The notes beneath the pieces were generated by a model. The model saw only the letters and a program-made list of their open reading frames with translations, did not search any database and was not told the DNA's origin. 64,000 nt of DNA from JAVWJP01 sp036638975 (lineage in GTDB: Bacteria > Bacillota > Clostridia > Oscillospirales > Ruminococcaceae), in NCBI GenBank assembly GCA_036638975.1, contig JAVWJP010000001.1:124001-188000 (forward strand), read 5' to 3'. Shown here piece after piece: positions 34,420-44,292 of the stretch (the first letter of the stretch is position 1; each line of letters begins with the position of its first letter). A program made the translations under genes and the position numbers.

Positions 34420-37400
34420 ATGCTACAGTTTATTACAGGTACAACAGGCACAGGCAAAACAACACTTTTGCGCCGTCTTGTTTGTGAAGCGGTAAATGAC
34501 GGCAAAAAGGCTATTGTAATAGTGCCGGAGCAGTATTCGTTTGAAACTGAAAAAAGCCTCTACAATGCCATTGGTGCTCAAAAAGCAATAGCTGTGGAGG
34601 TGTTAAGCTTTACACGCCTTTGCAACAGAATATTCAGAGAATACGGAGGGCTTGCAGGCGAATATATAACTGATGCCTCTCGTGTTCTGCTTATGAGTGT
34701 TGCCCTTGAAGAAATGCGCGATATGCTACAGCTTTACAGCGGTAAAAATACTCGTTTAAGCTTTATACAAACGCTTGTTTCTCAAGTAAGCGAGCTTAAA
34801 AATGCGGGTGTTACGCCGGAAGCCCTAGAAAGCTTTTCGTTAACGGCAGATGAGAGCTTAGCTGCAAAAACTGCCGAGCTTGCCGCTATTTACAGGCATT
34901 ACCAAGCTCTTATAGATTGCAGCTATAAAGATGCCGAGGACGATTTTAAAAGTGCTTGTGCACAGCTTGAATGCAACAATTTTTTTGGTGAATATTCGGT
35001 TTTTATAGATTCATTTAAGTCTTTTACAGCAGGTGAGCATCAAATTTTGGGGCATATTCTTGCACAGGCTTTAGAAGTTACCGTGGCGCTTTGTACCGAT
35101 TCTTTACAGGATAAAGAGCATGGCATGGGGCTTTTTTCTCTTGTCAAAAAAACTGCGGCAAGTCTTTGCAGAATAGCTGAAGAAAATGGTGCGGAGGCTG
35201 TTGTTTTAAAAAACCTTACCCAAAACCGCCGTACTGCTCTGCCGGATTTATTATATCTTGAAAAAAACATTTTCAGGACAGGCATTAAACCGTACACAAA
35301 AAGCTGTGATAATATATTTATAGTAAAAGCTCAAAATAAATATGACGAAGTTGAATATGCCGCCGCTTCAATATGTGAGGCAGTTCGCGCCGGTGTGCGT
35401 TACCGCGAAATAGCTGTTGTGGGGCATGATATAGACGGGTACAGGCAAGCTTTTTCAGGCGTTTTTGAGCGTTTTGGAATACCTTTTTTTATGGACGTTC
35501 GCGAGGATATAGCAGAAAGACCGCTTACTGCTGCGGTGCTTTGTGCTTTGGGTGCGATATGTAAAAACTTTAACACAGACGAAATATTATCACTTTTAAA
35601 AACAGGGCTTTTGGGGTCTGCTACTTACGAAACAGGGGAGCTTGAAAACTACTGCTTTACCTGGAGGATAAACGGAGAAAGCTGGCTTGCACCGTTTGTT
35701 CAAAGCCCCGCAGGCTACGGCAAAATTCAGGTGTCGGATAAAAAAGCCTTAGAGCGCATAAATATATTGCGGCAGAGGGTTACAGAGCCGTTATTAAAAA
35801 TGCGTGAGGCTTTGCAAAATTGTGACGGAGCAGGCTTTGCAAGGGCTGTTTTTGCCTATCTCAACGATGCGGGAATTATTGAATACTTAAAAAAAGCTGA
35901 TGATAATGATGAAATAGCAGCCGATTGCGAGAAGCTTTACGAGAAGGTTTTAAGCTTGCTTACAGAGTTTTCGGTGGCACTTAGAGGGGTTTATTTAAAG
36001 CCTGAGCAGTTTACAGAGCTTTTGCGGCTGGTCTTTTCGTCTGCCGATGTTGGCGAGATACCGCAGACGCTTGACCGAGTTACAATTGGCTCGGCAGACA
36101 GAATACGTCTTGCAGCACCTAAGCTGACATTTTTGGTGGGTGCAAACGAGGGGGTTTTCCCCGCTGTATATAAAAGCGGCGGGGTTTTTTCGGGTTACGA
36201 GCGCGAAGCGCTTATTTCCGGAGGCTTAGAGCTTACAGCTACCGCAGAGAGCAAGGCTATTGATGAAATTTATTGCGCTTATATGGCTATGTGCAGCCCT
36301 TCTCAAAAGCTTTTTGTAAGCTATAGCTGTGCCGGCTTAAAAGGTGAGGCGCTGTATCCTTCGTCGATAGTCCGCGAAATAAGAACAGTTTTTCCATTTG
36401 TAACCAGTATTTTGGCAGAGAATTGTGAAGATATTTTTTACATACAAAACAAAAAAACGGCACTGGATATTTTTTGTAAAAACTTGCGCTTTGATAATGA
36501 ATTTACAGCTTCTCTTGCAGAATATTTGTCAAAAGAAGATGGCGGAGCACAAGTAAACCGCCTTTTGAACCCGAAAGCCCCAATGGAATACAGGCTCGAT
36601 TCACCGGAGGTAATAAAAGGGCTTTATGGTGAAGTGCTCAAGCTTTCGCCGTCTAAGCTAGAGCAATTTTACCAATGCCGTTTAGCATATTTTTGCCGCT
36701 ATGGGCTTGCTATTAAACCGCGTCGCCGTGCAGAGCTTTCGCCGCTTGAAAGCGGCAGCATAGTGCATTATGTGCTGCAAATACTCTTGCTGCGCCATAA
36801 TGATTTAACACAGCTTGCGGCAGATGAAGCGGCACTTAGATGTGAGATACAAGCGCTTTTAAAGGAATACACAGAAACAAACATGGGCGGAGAAAAAAAT
36901 AAACCCGCTCGCTTTAAATATTTATTCACGCGCCTGCAAAATACGCTTGTAAAGCTTATACAGCATATGGCAAAAGAATTTTCAGAAAGCGATTTTAGAC
37001 CGATATATTTTGAGCTGCCTATTAAAAAAGAAGAAGAAAATTACAGCTTAGATAATTTATCACAAGAAACACTGGAGCTGCAAGCGCTGCGTGTGGAGCC
37101 TGTGGAGCTGCCATACAGCGGTGGCAAGGTGTTTGTTGAGGGTGTAGTTGACAGGGTGGATATTATGAAACGCGGCGGCAGACATTACCTGCGCGTTGTA
37201 GATTATAAAACAGGCGACAAAAAGTTTGACTTAACAGATGTGTACGGCGGGCTTAATTTGCAAATGCTCATTTACCTTTTTACTTTAAAAAACAACGGAA
37301 AAAACGAGCTTGCCGGTGCTGTACCGGCAGGTGTGCTTTATATGCCTGCGCGCACAAAATACAGTACTTTAGAGCGAGAGTCAAGCGATGCTCAGGTGGC

Positions 37401-37866
37401 AGAGGACCAGGACAAAAACATGAAGATGAACGGACTGCTGCTTGAAAGCGTAGATGTTATTACGGGCATGGAGCATGGTGCACAAGGGGTGTATATTCCC
37501 GCATATATAAAAACCAAAGAGAAAACCACAGGCAGAGCAGCAAACAAAAAAACCGAATGCGTAACTGAAATTTGCGGCGATGTTGCAACGCTTGCAGAGC
37601 TAGGCAGGCTGGAGGCGCATATAAACCGACTTGTTTCAGGCATGGCAGAGTCTTTGCATGATGGTGAAGCGGGGGCATTGCCAACATATACAAAGCGCTA
37701 CGACAAAACCTGTGAATATTGCGATTATCGACCTGTGTGCACACGTGAAGATGACGAGCCGAAAAAAGAGCTTGAACAAATGAGCCGCGACGAGATTTTT
37801 GCGCTTATTGCAAAGAACGAAGAAGAAGATAACGAAGCGGAGGCAAAAAACAATGCCAACGATTAA
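34420..37866 (+). CDS. addB: ATP-dependent helicase/nuclease subunit B
   Basis: A 1148-residue subunit of AddAB, which resects double-strand breaks for RecA. The N-terminal Walker A is TGTTGTGKTT. The C-terminal nuclease has VVDYKTGDKKFDL, and the iron-sulfur cluster cysteines are seen in FYQCRLAYF and CEYCDYRPVC. It starts 18 bp after mutS2 and overlaps addA by 14 bp. Confidence 0.95.
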   Translation: MLQFITGTTGTGKTTLLRRLVCEAVNDGKKAIVIVPEQYSFETEKSLYNAIGAQKAIAVEVLSFTRLCNRIFREYGGLAGEYITDASRVLLMSVALEEMRDMLQLYSGKNTRLSFIQTLVSQVSELKNAGVTPEALESFSLTADESLAAKTAELAAIYRHYQALIDCSYKDAEDDFKSACAQLECNNFFGEYSVFIDSFKSFTAGEHQILGHILAQALEVTVALCTDSLQDKEHGMGLFSLVKKTAASLCRIAEENGAEAVVLKNLTQNRRTALPDLLYLEKNIFRTGIKPYTKSCDNIFIVKAQNKYDEVEYAAASICEAVRAGVRYREIAVVGHDIDGYRQAFSGVFERFGIPFFMDVREDIAERPLTAAVLCALGAICKNFNTDEILSLLKTGLLGSATYETGELENYCFTWRINGESWLAPFVQSPAGYGKIQVSDKKALERINILRQRVTEPLLKMREALQNCDGAGFARAVFAYLNDAGIIEYLKKADDNDEIAADCEKLYEKVLSLLTEFSVALRGVYLKPEQFTELLRLVFSSADVGEIPQTLDRVTIGSADRIRLAAPKLTFLVGANEGVFPAVYKSGGVFSGYEREALISGGLELTATAESKAIDEIYCAYMAMCSPSQKLFVSYSCAGLKGEALYPSSIVREIRTVFPFVTSILAENCEDIFYIQNKKTALDIFCKNLRFDNEFTASLAEYLSKEDGGAQVNRLLNPKAPMEYRLDSPEVIKGLYGEVLKLSPSKLEQFYQCRLAYFCRYGLAIKPRRRAELSPLESGSIVHYVLQILLLRHNDLTQLAADEAALRCEIQALLKEYTETNMGGEKNKPARFKYLFTRLQNTLVKLIQHMAKEFSESDFRPIYFELPIKKEEENYSLDNLSQETLELQALRVEPVELPYSGGKVFVEGVVDRVDIMKRGGRHYLRVVDYKTGDKKFDLTDVYGGLNLQMLIYLFTLKNNGKNELAGAVPAGVLYMPARTKYSTLERESSDAQVAEDQDKNMKMNGLLLESVDVITGMEHGAQGVYIPAYIKTKEKTTGRAANKKTECVTEICGDVATLAELGRLEAHINRLVSGMAESLHDGEAGALPTYTKRYDKTCEYCDYRPVCTREDDEPKKELEQMSRDEIFALIAKNEEEDNEAEAKNNAND

Positions 37867-40800
37867 CTGGACACCTGAACAGCAGAACGCCATTTTTGCA
37901 CGCGGCGGGTCGTTGCTTGTTTCTGCGGCGGCGGGAAGCGGTAAAACTGCGGTGCTTTCTCAGCGTGTGATAGAGAGAATAATTGATGAAGAAAACCCTG
38001 TTGATATAGACAAAATGCTTATTGTAACCTTTACACGCGCGGCAGCAGAGCAAATGCGCGATAAAATAAGTTCTAAATTAGCTGCACTTTTGCAGTTGTC
38101 AAACAGCACAGACCCGGATTTGGAAAAGGACGGTTTAAAACACGTAAATTTTGCACTTTTGCAGCGCCAGCAGCTTTTGCTTACAAAGGCACATATAAGT
38201 ACCATACACGCTTTTTGCTTTGAGCTTATACGCGAAAATGCGCAAAAACTTGGTGTTGCACCCGATGTTTTTATAGGTGATGCGCGAGAACTTGATACTT
38301 TACGCGACGATGCTTTAAAAGCCACTGTGGAAGAATATTACGCAGGTGAAAAGGGAAGTGACTTTACAGAGCTTGCAGACCTTATAAGCAGCGGACGAGA
38401 TGATAAAAACCTTTTTAAAACCGTTTACCGCTTGTATGATTTTATACGTTCACACCCGTTTTATGAGGACTGGCTTGCAGAAAAGCTTGACGATTATAAC
38501 CCGCAAAAAGAGCTGTGTAAAACAGAGTGGGGCATGATATTACTTGAATATGCAAGCGAGATATTAAATTATTGTGTTACGCTTTGTGATGAAGCACTTG
38601 AAATTTGCGAGCAAAACGAAAGCATGAAGTCGGCGTATCAAGGCGCATATCAAACTGACAGGGAGGCTGTGCTGTCGGTTTTGAGGCTTATGCAGGGCAG
38701 TAAAGCCGGAAAAGACTTGTGGGACAACATTCGTGCCGCATTTCCGAAAGATGTAACACCGTTTGCGGGCAGCGTAAGGGGCGAAAAAGATAACCCGCAA
38801 AAGCAAAGGGCAGATGCCATAAGGAAGCAAATAAAAACAATATTTTTAAAGCTGCGCACACGCGTTTTTTTATCGTCGCAGGCAGAGTTTGCAGATGATA
38901 TAAGATATATGCGCCCTAAAATAGAACTTCTTTTTTCGCTTACACTTGCTTTTGCAAAGCGCTTAGACGAGTTTAAACGAGAAAGACATATGGTCGATTT
39001 TTCTGATTTGGAGCAGCTTACCTTGCGCTTGCTTTACGATAAAAAAGAAGACGGCGGGCATGAGAAATCGGCACTTGCAAAAAAAACCTCACAGTCCTTT
39101 GCAGAGATAATGCTTGATGAATATCAAGATACAAACGAAGCACAGAACATGATATTTGAAGCCATTGCACAGTGTGACGGAAAAACTCCTTTAAATCTTT
39201 TTTTGGTTGGTGATGTTAAACAAAGCATTTACCGCTTTAGACATGCCATGCCGGAGATTTTTTTGCAAAAAAAAGACACGTTTTATCCGTTTGATAATAT
39301 ACATTATCCTGCAAAAATAAACTTGGGTGCAAATTTTCGCAGCCGCAGCGGCATTACAGATAGCGTGAATTTTGTGTTTCACCAGCTTATGCAAAAGGCG
39401 CTGGGCGAGCTTGACTATGGCGATGAAGAAGCTCTGCTGCCGCGTGCCGACTACCCAAAAACAAATGATATTGCCACGGAAATACAAATAATAGATATTG
39501 CCGAAAACACCACGGAAGATGCTAAAGAGGTGCTGGAAGCGCGCTATGTTGCGCGTAGAATATCAGAAATGCTGGCGGAGGGATACCGCGTTTCTGACGG
39601 TGAGGGCGGCACAAGAATGGCAGTACAAAGCGACTTTTGCGTGTTGCTTCGCTCTAAAAAGGATAAGCTTACAACCTTTGTAAAAGAGCTTAGAGCCGGC
39701 GGTGTAAATGCGTGGGCAGAAACACAGGGAGGGTATCTTGCCGCAAGAGAAATTTCGTTGATGCTTTCTTTTTTGCGTGTCATAGATAACCCGCTTTTGG
39801 ATATACCATTTACAGCAATTTTGCTTTCGGAGCTTTTTTATTTTACGCTTGATGAGGTGGCACAGCTTCGCTTAGAAGGGCAAAAGTTACCTCTTTACCT
39901 TTGCGCAAGTAAATTGGCACAGCAGGGCGACAAAAAATGTATAAATCTTGTAAAAGCAATAAAGCATTATACATCTGCTGCAGTAACAGAATCTATAGAC
40001 AGGCTTATTTTGCAAATATATCGTGAAACCGATTATTTATCGGTGGTTTCTGCAATGCCAATGGGGGAAACTCGCAGGGCTAATTTACTGCTTTTGGCTC
40101 AATATGCCGATGAATATAATAAAAATGGGCATAAGGGGCTAGGCGGCTTTGTGCGCTTTGTCGATAGAATTGTGGAATGCGGAGCAGATTTTGAAACTGC
40201 ATCTACAATGAGCGAAAATGCTGACGTAGTGCGTGTTATGACTATTCATCATTCAAAGGGTCTGGAATTTCCTATAGTTTTTATCTCTGACACTGCAAAG
40301 CAGCATAATGCCACAGACTATATTATGGAAAAAACTATACTGCATCAAAAATATGGTTTTGCCTGCCGCAGACGCGATGAAAATACTATGAAGGAATATA
40401 CAACGGTACCAATGGAAGCGTTAAAGCTTGAGTGCGAGCGCGATGCGCTCTCGGAGGAGCTGAGGGTGCTTTATGTGGCCATGACACGCGCTAAAGAAAA
40501 ACTTATTGTAACAATGACGCAAAACAATATACCCGCTAAATTAAAAGAGCTTGCAGGTGGTGTGGGCAGGTGCGAAAAGTTGCCGTCATATCTTGTCAGG
40601 CGCTGTAAAAGCTTTGCCGATTGGCTGCTTATGTGTGCGTTGCGTCACCCCGATGCTGCAAATTTGCGCGGTATTGCAATGCTTGAAGACGAAAGTGTAT
40701 TGTCAACAAAAACTCGTATTATAATAGAGGTTTCGCAGCCTATTGCTTCATTTGACATGGTGTTAAATGAAAAGCCTAAAATAAATTCTCCTGTAAGTCT

Positions 40801-41470
40801 TGCACTGCTTGATGCCATAGAGGCGAGAATAGGTTTTAAATATGCTCACCTTGCGGCGTGCAGTGTACCGTCTAAGCTTGGCGTTTCTGCAATAACACAT
40901 GGACAGTCTGCAAAGGGAAGTTGCTTTACACGCACGCCTTCGTTTATCACAGAGGAAAGCCTTACAGGGGCACAGCGCGGCTCGGCTTTGCACCAGTTTA
41001 TGCAGTTTGCAAGCTACGAAAACGCAAGTAAAAATGCAGCAGAAGAACTTTTGCGAATGGCAAAGCTGGGTTTTATAACAGAGGTTCAGCGAGCGTGTAT
41101 AAATACAAGCGCAGTTTCGGCTTTTTTTAAATCTTCGCTTTATGGACGAATTTCCGCATCTAATAATGTGCGGCGCGAGCTTCGTTTTTTAGCGCAGCTA
41201 TCTGCTGAAGAATTGGGCTTTGAGGGAGATTTAAAGGGCGAAGAGGTGACTGTGCAGGGCGTTGCCGACTGTGTTTTTACCGAGGGTGATGCCTGTGTTA
41301 TTGTTGATTACAAGACAGATGCGGTAAAATCTACAGATGAGCTTGCTTTGCGATATACACCACAGCTTGTGCTTTATAAAAAAATTATAGAAGAAAGCTT
41401 GCATTTGCAGGTAAAAGAATGTATATTATATTCTTTTGCGCTTAATAAAGAGATTTTACTTGACATTTAA
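37853..41470 (+). CDS. addA: ATP-dependent helicase/nuclease subunit A
   Basis: A 1205-residue UvrD-like helicase with a C-terminal RecB-type nuclease. Walker A AAAGSGKT is near residues 25-32; DEYQDTNEAQ is helicase motif II; VMTIHHSKGLEFPIVF is motif V; VALTRAKE-like VAMTRAKEKL is motif VI; the nuclease has VIVDYKTD. The ATG at 37853 follows CGGAGG. Works with AddB. Confidence 0.96.
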   Translation: MPTINWTPEQQNAIFARGGSLLVSAAAGSGKTAVLSQRVIERIIDEENPVDIDKMLIVTFTRAAAEQMRDKISSKLAALLQLSNSTDPDLEKDGLKHVNFALLQRQQLLLTKAHISTIHAFCFELIRENAQKLGVAPDVFIGDARELDTLRDDALKATVEEYYAGEKGSDFTELADLISSGRDDKNLFKTVYRLYDFIRSHPFYEDWLAEKLDDYNPQKELCKTEWGMILLEYASEILNYCVTLCDEALEICEQNESMKSAYQGAYQTDREAVLSVLRLMQGSKAGKDLWDNIRAAFPKDVTPFAGSVRGEKDNPQKQRADAIRKQIKTIFLKLRTRVFLSSQAEFADDIRYMRPKIELLFSLTLAFAKRLDEFKRERHMVDFSDLEQLTLRLLYDKKEDGGHEKSALAKKTSQSFAEIMLDEYQDTNEAQNMIFEAIAQCDGKTPLNLFLVGDVKQSIYRFRHAMPEIFLQKKDTFYPFDNIHYPAKINLGANFRSRSGITDSVNFVFHQLMQKALGELDYGDEEALLPRADYPKTNDIATEIQIIDIAENTTEDAKEVLEARYVARRISEMLAEGYRVSDGEGGTRMAVQSDFCVLLRSKKDKLTTFVKELRAGGVNAWAETQGGYLAAREISLMLSFLRVIDNPLLDIPFTAILLSELFYFTLDEVAQLRLEGQKLPLYLCASKLAQQGDKKCINLVKAIKHYTSAAVTESIDRLILQIYRETDYLSVVSAMPMGETRRANLLLLAQYADEYNKNGHKGLGGFVRFVDRIVECGADFETASTMSENADVVRVMTIHHSKGLEFPIVFISDTAKQHNATDYIMEKTILHQKYGFACRRRDENTMKEYTTVPMEALKLECERDALSEELRVLYVAMTRAKEKLIVTMTQNNIPAKLKELAGGVGRCEKLPSYLVRRCKSFADWLLMCALRHPDAANLRGIAMLEDESVLSTKTRIIIEVSQPIASFDMVLNEKPKINSPVSLALLDAIEARIGFKYAHLAACSVPSKLGVSAITHGQSAKGSCFTRTPSFITEESLTGAQRGSALHQFMQFASYENASKNAAEELLRMAKLGFITEVQRACINTSAVSAFFKSSLYGRISASNNVRRELRFLAQLSAEELGFEGDLKGEEVTVQGVADCVFTEGDACVIVDYKTDAVKSTDELALRYTPQLVLYKKIIEESLHLQVKECILYSFALNKEILLDI

Positions 41471-41515
41471 CAGTTAAATATTTGCAAATTTCGTTAATAA
41501 AAAGAGGAGAAAAAC

Positions 41516-42283
41516 ATGATAGTAAATATCGGTGGAGTAAATGTTGGCGACGGAAATTTTTTAATGATAGCGGGACCATGCTCTGTAGAATCGGAGGAGC
41601 AGGTATGTGATATTGCGAAGGCTGTAAAGTCCTCGGGTGCTTTAATATTGCGCGGAGGTGCATTTAAACCGCGCACCTCTCCATATACTTTTCAGGGCAT
41701 GGGCAATGATGGACTGGAGCTTTTACTTAAAGCAAAAAAACTTACAGGTATGCCTGTCGTCACTGAGATTATGGACGCTTCGCAGCTTCCCCTTTTTGAC
41801 GAGATTGACGCTATTCAGGTTGGCGCGCGTAATATGCAGAACTTTTATCTTTTAAAAGAACTTGGCAAAATAAATAAACCTATACTTTTAAAACGCGGGC
41901 TTGCAAGCACGGTGCAAGAGCTTTTAATGAGCGCGGAGTACATTATGGACGGCGGCAATAAAAATGTAATTTTGTGTGAGCGCGGAATAAGAACCTTTGA
42001 AACCTCAACGCGCAATACTTTGGATTTATCGGCGATTCCTGTGATAAAAGAGCTTTCGCAGTTACCCGTAATAGTGGACCCTTCGCACGCAACAGGTTAT
42101 GCAAAATATGTAAAGCCAATGTCTTATGCGGCTGCCGCCGCCGGTGCTGACGGCATTATGGTTGAGGTGCACAATCACCCGTCAGAAGCCTTGTGTGACG
42201 GGCAGCAGGCCATTACAAACGAGGTCTTTGCTAAGCTGGTCTTAGGGGTAAATGCCATAAGAAGCGCCATTAACAGCCTGTAA
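41516..42283 (+). CDS. aroF: 3-deoxy-7-phosphoheptulonate (DAHP) synthase, type I-beta, core only
   Basis: A 255-residue barrel that joins phosphoenolpyruvate and erythrose 4-phosphate in the first shikimate step. Motifs: AGPCSVES, LRGGAFKPRTSPY, QVGARNMQNF, LLKRG and VDPSHATGY (metal and phosphate ligands). It begins almost at the barrel, so the N-terminal ferredoxin-like regulatory domain found in many I-beta enzymes is absent. A chorismate mutase gene follows 28 bp later. Confidence 0.93.
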   Translation: MIVNIGGVNVGDGNFLMIAGPCSVESEEQVCDIAKAVKSSGALILRGGAFKPRTSPYTFQGMGNDGLELLLKAKKLTGMPVVTEIMDASQLPLFDEIDAIQVGARNMQNFYLLKELGKINKPILLKRGLASTVQELLMSAEYIMDGGNKNVILCERGIRTFETSTRNTLDLSAIPVIKELSQLPVIVDPSHATGYAKYVKPMSYAAAAAGADGIMVEVHNHPSEALCDGQQAITNEVFAKLVLGVNAIRSAINSL

Positions 42284-42311
42284 AAACAATAAAAAGCGGG
42301 GTATAAATATT

Positions 42312-42578
42312 ATGAAGCTTAGCGAAATAAGAACCAAAATTGACAAAATAGATGATGAAACGGCAAAGCTTTTTGAAAGGCGTTTAGAGCTTGTAGCGGA
42401 AATTGCAAATATTAAAGCAGCACAAGGCGTCCCAATTTTGAATGTAACACGAGAAGATGAAATTATAAACAGGCTTACTATAAATAAAGATGAAGACTTG
42501 TCAGCTTATATAAAAATGCTTTATAAAAGTATTTTTAATATTTCGCGCGAATATCAGCGTAAGCTTATGCAAAAATAG
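42312..42578 (+). CDS. Chorismate mutase, AroQ class, stand-alone
   Basis: An 88-residue helical protein with RTKIDKIDDETAKLFERRLELV and a C-terminal SREYQRKL, the AroQ fold that converts chorismate to prephenate. No dehydratase, dehydrogenase or DAHP synthase is fused to it. Its position right after DAHP synthase suggests the two may form a complex or share feedback control. Confidence 0.88.
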   Translation: MKLSEIRTKIDKIDDETAKLFERRLELVAEIANIKAAQGVPILNVTREDEIINRLTINKDEDLSAYIKMLYKSIFNISREYQRKLMQK

Positions 42579-42858
42579 AAATTTGCTTTACGTATCTCAC
42601 TTAACTATCGCCTGTGGCTAGGTTTAGCTCCGGTGCTTTTCAAACCCCGCACAAAAGCTGTGCGGCAGTTAATTGACAAGCTTGGTTGATTACAACTCGA
42701 GCACTTTATTTAGGGCATAGCAAAAGCCCCGCCACGCGAATTGCGTGTCGAGGCTCTCGACTGTTAAGCTTGGTTAATAAAAGGGCTTACGCTTAGAAAC
42801 GGAATGCCGCTTTTATGAATAATGGGAAGTTAATTATCAGCCACATATATGTTAACTG
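42579..42858. other. Non-coding gap with two hairpins
   Basis: CCGCACA (42647-42653) pairs with TGTGCGG (42659-42665). A second, imperfect 13-base stem pairs 42725-42737 with 42743-42755. The 10-mer AAGCTTGGTT occurs at 42678 and again at 42766, on either side of the second hairpin. No gene or confident promoter was seen. Confidence 0.5.
42725..42755 (-). terminator. Probable terminator of the minus-strand small gene
   Basis: Read on the minus strand the imperfect 13-base stem (11 of 13 pairs, AATTC loop) is followed by TTTTGCT, which fits a terminator for the 42859-43083 gene. Confidence 0.45.
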
Positions 42859-43083
42859 TCACTCATGAGTATGATCGCTACATATGGCGCAATCATCTGT
42901 ATCATTAGATTCGCAGCTACACCACGTTTGGTCATGGTCACAATAGACTCTTAAAAAGTCCCCTGCCTCGTATTCCTTTTCATTTTCAACATTTTTTGGA
43001 TTGACCCAGCATTTTCTTGCAAACATACAGCTTTTTTTATTATCCCAATCTGTTACAACAACAGTCTGAAATGTGTCGTGCAT
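42859..43083 (-). CDS. Small acidic Cys/His-rich protein of unknown function
   Basis: A 74-residue soluble protein, not recognised. The N-terminal half is FQTVVVTDWDNKKSCMF-like. The C-terminal half is rich in Cys, Asp and His (VYCDHDQTWCSCESND, DCAICSDHTHE) and could bind a metal. A good ribosome site (AAGGAGAGG, 7 bp before the ATG) argues that it is expressed. It stands alone in the islet next to tRNA-Pro. Confidence 0.6.
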   Translation of the reverse strand: MHDTFQTVVVTDWDNKKSCMFARKCWVNPKNVENEKEYEAGDFLRVYCDHDQTWCSCESNDTDDCAICSDHTHE

Positions 43084-43188
43084 AATAAATCCTCTCCTTA
43101 ATAATGTTTACTCATCATCATTTTTAAAATATTCTTGTCCATGATAAACATAATGTGTAACTGAGAAAATTAAATTTGCCTATACTAT

Positions 43189-43204
43189 GCAGAATTAATT
43201 CTGC
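43189..43204. repeat. Perfect 16-bp palindrome
   Basis: GCAGAATTAATTCTGC, upstream of the small minus-strand gene, about 105 bp before its start. It may be an operator; no firm promoter could be matched to it. Confidence 0.4.
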
Positions 43205-43271
43205 TAATCACGTGTAATATCAATTTGGTTATATATTGCAAAAGAAATTTTAAGATCTCTAACTTTATAAA

Positions 43272-43443
43272 TTACAGAGCCTCCTGCACCTTCTCAAAAA
43301 CCTCTCTTGCTGTCCGGCATTTTTTTCTGCTTACCCGAGAAGTAATCTTCAATAAATGTTTTTGCCAACTCGCTTGCGATACTGCCTACAAGCAGCATTA
43401 TAATAACGCCTACTGCAACTGACTTCGTGAATGGCTGTGAATG
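43272..43443 (-). pseudogene. Possible decayed small membrane protein with a frameshift
   Basis: On the minus strand an open frame without a start codon reads KSVAVGVIIMLLVGSIASE..., a membrane segment followed by a charged helix, and ends at 43294. After a run of seven A residues (43320-43326) a one-base shift gives the sensible ending RTAREVFEKVQEAL and a stop at 43272-43274. This looks like a damaged gene. A 34-residue version from the internal ATG at 43398 is also possible. The rest of 43205-43530 shows nothing else. Confidence 0.35.
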
Positions 43444-43530
43444 TTAGGCGATATTCTCAAACTACACAGTATAGCTATTTAGCCGAAAAACAGAGGGGAA
43501 AAGCCCTGTATAAGTGCGTTATGATGCGTT

Positions 43531-44121
43531 TTAGTGGTACTCATCGCCTCCGGCTAAGTCGTGCTCACGCTGTATTTGCTCCGGTGTAGCACCGGACTCG
43601 TGACCTGTAAATGTTCCACCGGGAAGAGCCCCGTTAGCCTTCAGCCTTGCTTGTAACTCAGCGTTCTGCTCTGGCGTTAAGCCATTGCCGGAAATCACCG
43701 GCTTTGCCGGTTTATTCACTGTATCCTGTGCCGGCGCCGGTGCCTTAGGCTTCAATTGCTCCGGCGGTACACCTGTTGTGTCTAATGGCTCTAATGTTAC
43801 CAAACCATCACCATTATCACTCGACTTCAAACTTTCAATTGAAAGTAGTCTGTCCACTAAGCTGTTAGCCTCCGACAGCTCTTCACGTTGTTTATTCCTA
43901 TCACATTTGAGTTCATCAATAAGCTTAGACTGTTTGCTTACTAAATCGGTCTGCTCCTGCACCTTGGCAGAGAGCTTGTCTATCTCAGCTTGGTATGTAT
44001 TACCCGACAGCAGGGTAGCCTTTGCGGTTATTTGTCTGTCATACAGCAGATAACCGTTGCCGGTCAGCGACACCACCAACGCCACGGAAGTAATTATTAC
44101 GGGAAGTGATATTTTTTTCAT
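43531..44121 (-). CDS. Membrane-anchored coiled-coil protein of unknown function
   Basis: A 196-residue protein: basic start MKKISLPV, one hydrophobic segment (about 6-27), a coiled coil (about 40-95, with QAEIDKLSAKVQEQTDLVSK), then a Pro/Ala-rich linker and an acidic tail ending GGDEYH. It should be anchored with the coil outside. AGGAGGG lies close before the ATG. No family recognised. A TACAAT about 50 bp upstream may be its -10 box. It lies in the islet beside tRNA-Pro. Confidence 0.65.
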   Translation of the reverse strand: MKKISLPVIITSVALVVSLTGNGYLLYDRQITAKATLLSGNTYQAEIDKLSAKVQEQTDLVSKQSKLIDELKCDRNKQREELSEANSLVDRLLSIESLKSSDNGDGLVTLEPLDTTGVPPEQLKPKAPAPAQDTVNKPAKPVISGNGLTPEQNAELQARLKANGALPGGTFTGHESGATPEQIQREHDLAGGDEYH

Positions 44122-44292
44122 AATGCCCTCCTAAATTGTCAGGTTTTGGTTGATAGCTTCATTGTACTATATTTCGGCAAAAAAAGCCAGTGCGTTTTTT
44201 GAAAATAAAAGACAGTTTTGGCACTGTGCTTTAACACAAGCTTACCCATTAGCAAAAGATAAAACCTCTCCCTCAAATACATTATACGCAAA

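Noticed and set aside
43225..43422. A 65-residue plus-strand open frame
   Set aside because: No ribosome site and an unnatural composition; the opposite strand makes better sense as a decayed membrane gene.
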